NCBI GenBank assembly: GCA_900542555.1
Contig: UQNU01000017.1
Span: 1-38,974, forward strand
Reading direction: 5' to 3'
DNA: 38,974 nt
From: an uncultured Collinsella sp.
GTDB taxonomy: Bacteria; Actinomycetota; Coriobacteriia; Coriobacteriales; Coriobacteriaceae
Shown: positions 36,505 to 38,974 of the stretch, one piece after another
Position numbering within the stretch: position 1 is the first letter of the stretch
Layout of the letters: every line of letters begins with the position of its first letter
Notes under the pieces: model-generated
What the model was told of the DNA's origin: nothing
Database searches by the model: none
Seen by the model: the letters and a program-made list of their open reading frames with translations, nothing else
Made by a program: the position numbers and the translations under genes

Positions 36505-36648
36505 TTACTCCTCGACGAGCTCAAACTCATCGGGGCCGACGCCGCACACCGGGCACACGTAATCCTCGGGCAGCTCGGGCGTGTCGACCTCAACCTCGTA
36601 GCCGCAAACGGTGCACACAAACTTATACGTCTTCTTCTCCTCAGCCAT
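36505..36648 (-). CDS. Short rubredoxin
   Basis: A 47-residue one-iron electron carrier. Iron ligands are Cys12 and Cys15 (CTVCGY) and Cys32 and Cys35 (CPVCGVGPDEFE). Only 16 residues separate the two pairs, against about 29 in standard rubredoxins, so the middle loop is shortened to a form nearer to the rubredoxin domain of rubrerythrins. The ATG at 36648 has AGGAG 6 bases upstream; the longer frame to 36687 is rejected. The flavin reductase gene 89 bases upstream on the same strand is the likely partner, and rubredoxin has its own promoter (36693-36720). Confidence 0.93.
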   Translation of the reverse strand: MAEEKKTYKFVCTVCGYEVEVDTPELPEDYVCPVCGVGPDEFELVEE

Positions 36649-36692
36649 GATGTTCTCCTCTCGAACGTGACTGGTGATGTACTTCAATTATT

Positions 36693-36720
36693 AGTATAGA
36701 TTCTCAATAATATAATGCAA
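36693..36720 (-). promoter_or_regulatory. Promoter of the rubredoxin gene
   Basis: On the minus strand TTGCAT (36720-36715) and TATACT (36698-36693) are spaced 16 bases, ~45 bases before the start codon, in the most AT-rich stretch of the window. ATTATT/AATAAT overlaps the -10 and could be an operator half-site pair. Confidence 0.65.
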
Positions 36721-36737
36721 GTATTTTTAGAACATTT

Positions 36738-37241
36738 CTAGCCTTGATACGACGAAGCTTTGGGCGGCGTCTTACCCTTCAAGACCTTGTGATAGTAGTC
36801 ATAGGTCAGCGGCGTCTCGTCACTCAAGCGCTCGGCGTCCTCCACCTCGCCGATAAAGAGCAGGTGCGTGCCCACATCCACGGTATCAATCAGACGGCAG
36901 CTAAACAGCGCCGCCGCGTGCTCGGGCACATAGGGCATGCCCAGCGCGGTCTCGTGGGTCTCGTACTTGGCAAACTTGTCGTAGCCACTGCTGGAGCGGA
37001 AGCCAAAATTGCCGATATAGAGCATGTCGGCGGTCTGGTCAATCACGGTCAGCGCAAAAGCCTTAGCCGATGCGATTACGCCGGACGTGACATTTTCCTT
37101 GTTCACGGCAATCGAGATGCGCGGCGGGGCGGATGTCACCTGCACCGCTGTGTTGATAACGCAGCCGGCACGCAGCCCGTCCGCCGCGGCGCTCACCACG
37201 TACAGGCCACTCGGCATGGTAAAGAACGCAGTTTTGTCCAT
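36738..37241 (-). CDS. Flavin reductase-like FMN-binding protein
   Basis: A 167-residue member of the flavin reductase/FMN-binding split-barrel family. The N-terminal SGLYVVSAAADGLRAGCVIN and VTSAPPRISIAVNKENVT are close to the N-terminal domain of high-molecular-weight rubredoxin (Hrb) of acetogens, in which it passes electrons from NAD(P)H to a rubredoxin domain. Here the rubredoxin is a separate gene directly downstream. ATG at 37241 has GGGGAG 8 bases upstream; the longer frame to 37403 would cross the smpB terminator and is rejected. Likely role: flavin-linked donor to rubredoxin in oxygen detoxification (inference). The flavodiiron partner is not in the window. Confidence 0.88.
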   Translation of the reverse strand: MDKTAFFTMPSGLYVVSAAADGLRAGCVINTAVQVTSAPPRISIAVNKENVTSGVIASAKAFALTVIDQTADMLYIGNFGFRSSSGYDKFAKYETHETALGMPYVPEHAAALFSCRLIDTVDVGTHLLFIGEVEDAERLSDETPLTYDYYHKVLKGKTPPKASSYQG

Positions 37242-37293
37242 AACGATCACTCCCCTAGCTCGGGTTGGAACCTCATGGATGTATGTACCCACA

Positions 37294-37328
37294 AAAAAGG
37301 CGGCACCCATAACGGACGCCGCCTTTGA
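37294..37328 (-). terminator. Terminator of the smpB operon
   Basis: On the minus strand AAAGGCGGCGTCC and a mostly complementary GGGTGCCGCCTTT form a hairpin followed by TTTTGTGGG. It lies ~120 bases past the smpB stop and before the flavin reductase start. Confidence 0.88.
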
Positions 37329-37368
37329 GACATATATGTCAGAACAGTAAGAAAGATGAGACGCCCGC

Positions 37369-37435
37369 AGTTGCGGTGAAATAGGGACTGAATAGTCCCT
37401 CAATCAGGCAAAACAGTCCGTATTCCACCGCAACT
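37369..37435. repeat. Repeat B copy 2 (67-bp palindrome)
   Basis: The arms are identical to copy 1 over 22 bases each. The core differs, and here AGGGACT GAAT AGTCCCT gives an extra inner hairpin. It lies between the smpB stop and its terminator. Confidence 0.92.
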
Positions 37436-37447
37436 TATACAGAGTGC

Positions 37448-37918
37448 CTAGCGGTTGCGTTCCTTAAGGGCGCGGTCGATCTCGCGTTGGACATCACGCT
37501 TGGCCATGTCCTCGCGCTTGTCGTAGAGCTTCTTGCCGCGACCCAGACCCAGCAGCAGCTTTACGCGGCCGTCGGTATTAAAGTAGAGCTCCAACGGAAC
37601 CAGCGCATAACCACGGTTGCGAAGTTTGCCGTCAAGAAAGTCGATCTCCTTGCGGTGCAGCAGCAGACGACGCCGACGGTCGGGATCGCGATTCCACACG
37701 CCACCATGGCTATAAGGGTGGATATGCAGGCCGACGAGCCAGCACTCCCCGCCGCGAATCAGCGCAAAGGTGTCAGTGATCTGACAGGCGCGCTCGCGAA
37801 TCGACTTGACCTCGGTACCGCTCAGCTCAATGCCGCATTCGAACGTCTCGTCGATAAAGTACTCGTGATGCGCCGAGCGATTCTTGGAAATGAGCTTGCG
37901 TTCGCGCTTACTGGGCAT
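37448..37918 (-). CDS. smpB: SsrA-binding protein SmpB
   Basis: Small (156 residues) beta-barrel protein that carries tmRNA to stalled ribosomes. Typical segments: KLISKNRSAHHEYFIDETFE, GIELSGTEVKSIRERACQI, LHIHPYSHGGVWNRDPDRRR and the basic C-terminal tail (GRGKKLYDKREDMAKRDVQR) needed to read the decoding centre. The ATG at 37918 overlaps the end of the preceding TPR gene by 11 bases, with AAGGAGG 6 bases upstream; a longer N-terminal extension in frame is rejected. ssrA itself was not seen in the window. Confidence 0.97.
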   Translation of the reverse strand: MPSKRERKLISKNRSAHHEYFIDETFECGIELSGTEVKSIRERACQITDTFALIRGGECWLVGLHIHPYSHGGVWNRDPDRRRRLLLHRKEIDFLDGKLRNRGYALVPLELYFNTDGRVKLLLGLGRGKKLYDKREDMAKRDVQREIDRALKERNR

Positions 37919-38825
37919 TGCCGGCCTCCTTGACGCCGTCGGCTCCCTTGTCGTCGCCTGTGCGCTTTGCCTTGCGCTCGGCATTGAGCTCGGCATCGCT
38001 CTCGCGCACCAGTTTGATAATCGCCGCGCAGGCCTCCTCGCCCACCAAGTCGCGAGCACGTACCGTCAGGCGCGTCGCCTCCTGCTTGTCGCCGTCGCTT
38101 GCAGCATCGGTCGCGCACATGATCAGGCAGATGGCAATCTCGGCCGAAGGCGAGGTCGGCACGCCTTGCAGGGCCAATTCACCCATCACGTGGTCGTCGC
38201 TCTCATCAGCGGCATCCGGATAGGTGGTATGGATCTTGTTGAGCAGGCGCGTCGTATGCGCATCGTTGGGCGCCAGGCGCAGCGCCAGACGCGCGCAGCC
38301 CACGGCAGCCGAAACGTTCTCGGTCTCGGGCTCCAAGAAGTACTGACCTAGATTGGCGTAAGCGCGGGCGGCGCACTTGCCATCGCTTGCACGCTCCAGC
38401 ACCGAGAACGAGAGCGATGCCCATTCCTGCTTGTCCTCGAGTGCACGGAACAGCTCGGCCAAATCCAAGCGATAGTTGCAGTTCATGGGGTCCCAACGCA
38501 CAGCCTGCATCAGGGCATTACGAGCGCTTACATAATCCTGCTGGCGAATGTAGGCAAACGCCATGTCAGAGTACAGGCGGTCAAACGGCACCTCGACCTG
38601 CACGAGCTCGCGCGGATCCTTCTCCACGCGGCGATAGGCCAAGCGCTCAAACTTGCTATCGAAGCTAAAGTATTGACGCTTCTCCTCCGTCTTGCACTCA
38701 GCATCAATATACTCCTCGGCGAGCTCCACCAGACGCTCCAGCAGCGGCGTCGCCGTAGCCAGGTCGCCCTGCGCCAGATAGTTCTCGGCATACGTGATGT
38801 CTTGCAAGCTGATGGGCAGATCCAT
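37908..38825 (-). CDS. Tetratricopeptide-repeat protein
   Basis: About 305 residues with no signal peptide or membrane segment, probably cytoplasmic. Helical TPR-like pairs are visible from residue ~10 on (AENYLAQGDLATATPLLERLVEL, shortened here as AENYLAQGDLATATPLLERL; DMAFAYIRQQDYVSARNALM; AYANLGQYFLEPE; ARLALRLAPNDAHTTRLLNK), ending in a Lys/Asp-rich tail. TPR proteins bind partners, which cannot be named here. The ATG at 38825 has GAGGAG 5 bases upstream. Its stop overlaps the smpB start, so the two are one transcript; a role near trans-translation is possible but unproven. A perfect palindrome CCGTATATACGG (38861-38872) lies in its promoter region. Confidence 0.88.
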   Translation of the reverse strand: MDLPISLQDITYAENYLAQGDLATATPLLERLVELAEEYIDAECKTEEKRQYFSFDSKFERLAYRRVEKDPRELVQVEVPFDRLYSDMAFAYIRQQDYVSARNALMQAVRWDPMNCNYRLDLAELFRALEDKQEWASLSFSVLERASDGKCAARAYANLGQYFLEPETENVSAAVGCARLALRLAPNDAHTTRLLNKIHTTYPDAADESDDHVMGELALQGVPTSPSAEIAICLIMCATDAASDGDKQEATRLTVRARDLVGEEACAAIIKLVRESDAELNAERKAKRTGDDKGADGVKEAGNAQ

Positions 38826-38885
38826 GGCTACTCCTCGATCTGAGCGAAACACGGCAGGCGCCGTATATACGGTCAATACACAAAA

Positions 38886-38913
38886 CCCGGGTCTCTTACG
38901 AGGCCCGGGCGTT
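38886..38913 (-). terminator. Terminator of the tRNA gene
   Basis: On the minus strand CCCGGGCCTC and GAGACCCGGG pair around GTAA and run into TTTTGTG, 10 bases past the tRNA 3' end. Confidence 0.88.
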
Positions 38914-38919
38914 CAATTT

Positions 38920-38974
38920 TGGTAGCCCGTACCAGATTCGAACTGGTGATCTCCGCCTTGAGAGGGCGGCGTCC
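38920..38974 (-). tRNA. tRNA-Glu (anticodon CTC), 5' part cut off by the window edge
   Basis: Read on the minus strand: anticodon stem CCGCC/GGCGG with loop CTCTCAA (anticodon CTC), T-arm ACCAG TTCGAAT CTGGT, acceptor strand ACGGGCT, discriminator A and encoded CCA. The D-arm and 5' acceptor strand lie beyond base 38974. Assignment to Glu rests on the anticodon alone. Confidence 0.88.

Overview
The window looks like a chromosomal contig end from a gut Coriobacteriia, most likely Collinsella. Points behind this guess are the high GC, the actinobacterial but sortase-anchored Ala-rich surface protein, an [FeFe]-hydrogenase beside PTS-based sugar uptake, and an anaerobe-type rubredoxin/flavin reductase pair. 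The genus is an inference from gene content and style, not from a marker gene. Bases 1-25 are not genomic: they match the end of a Nextera read-2 transposase adapter. The right edge cuts a tRNA gene.

Layout. 26-5436 (minus strand): a fused NuoF-C/GltD-like flavoprotein, an [FeFe]-hydrogenase, then the substrate-binding protein and permease of an ABC importer, with overlapping or touching stops and starts. 5693-10180 (minus): a complete alpha-glucoside PTS operon (EIIA, BglG/LicT antiterminator, EIICB, GH4 6-phospho-alpha-glucosidase) behind a leader that can fold into two exclusive structures. 10604-11365 (minus): an EFR1-type flavodoxin/ferredoxin. 11986-14235 (minus): a DEAD-box helicase with a very long RGG-type tail. 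14743-17961 (plus): an FHA protein and a membrane Ser/Thr kinase. 18202-21537 (plus): an LPTTG-anchored coiled-coil protein with a CAP domain in the middle. 21880-24984 (plus): a copper module made of CsoR box, copA, copZ and csoR. 25131-28033: a zinc-ribbon membrane protein (plus), then an amidohydrolase and a protein of unknown function (minus). 28387-34571 (minus): gltB-gltD. 35095-36351 (plus): an NRAMP transporter. 36505-37241 (minus): a short rubredoxin and a flavin reductase. 37448-38825 (minus): a TPR protein and smpB. 38920-38974 (minus): tRNA-Glu(CTC), 5' end missing.

The most unusual content lies between the genes. A 59-60 bp palindromic repeat (Repeat A: arms TGTCTCRATCTGTAAC and GTTACAGATYGAGACA around an almost invariant 27-nt core) occurs eight times plus one half copy, always intergenic. 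Three copies stand in tandem between gltB and the NRAMP gene and two lie upstream of copA. A second 67-bp palindrome (Repeat B) occurs twice; one copy sits inside the loop of a third palindrome family (Repeat C, GGGGACAGGT type). A further ~100-nt hairpin separates copA from copZ. No transposase for any of these is encoded in the window.

Functionally the window combines hydrogen/NAD(P)H redox exchange, ammonia assimilation, phospho-sugar catabolism, metal homeostasis (copper export, manganese/iron uptake) and cell-surface/signalling functions.
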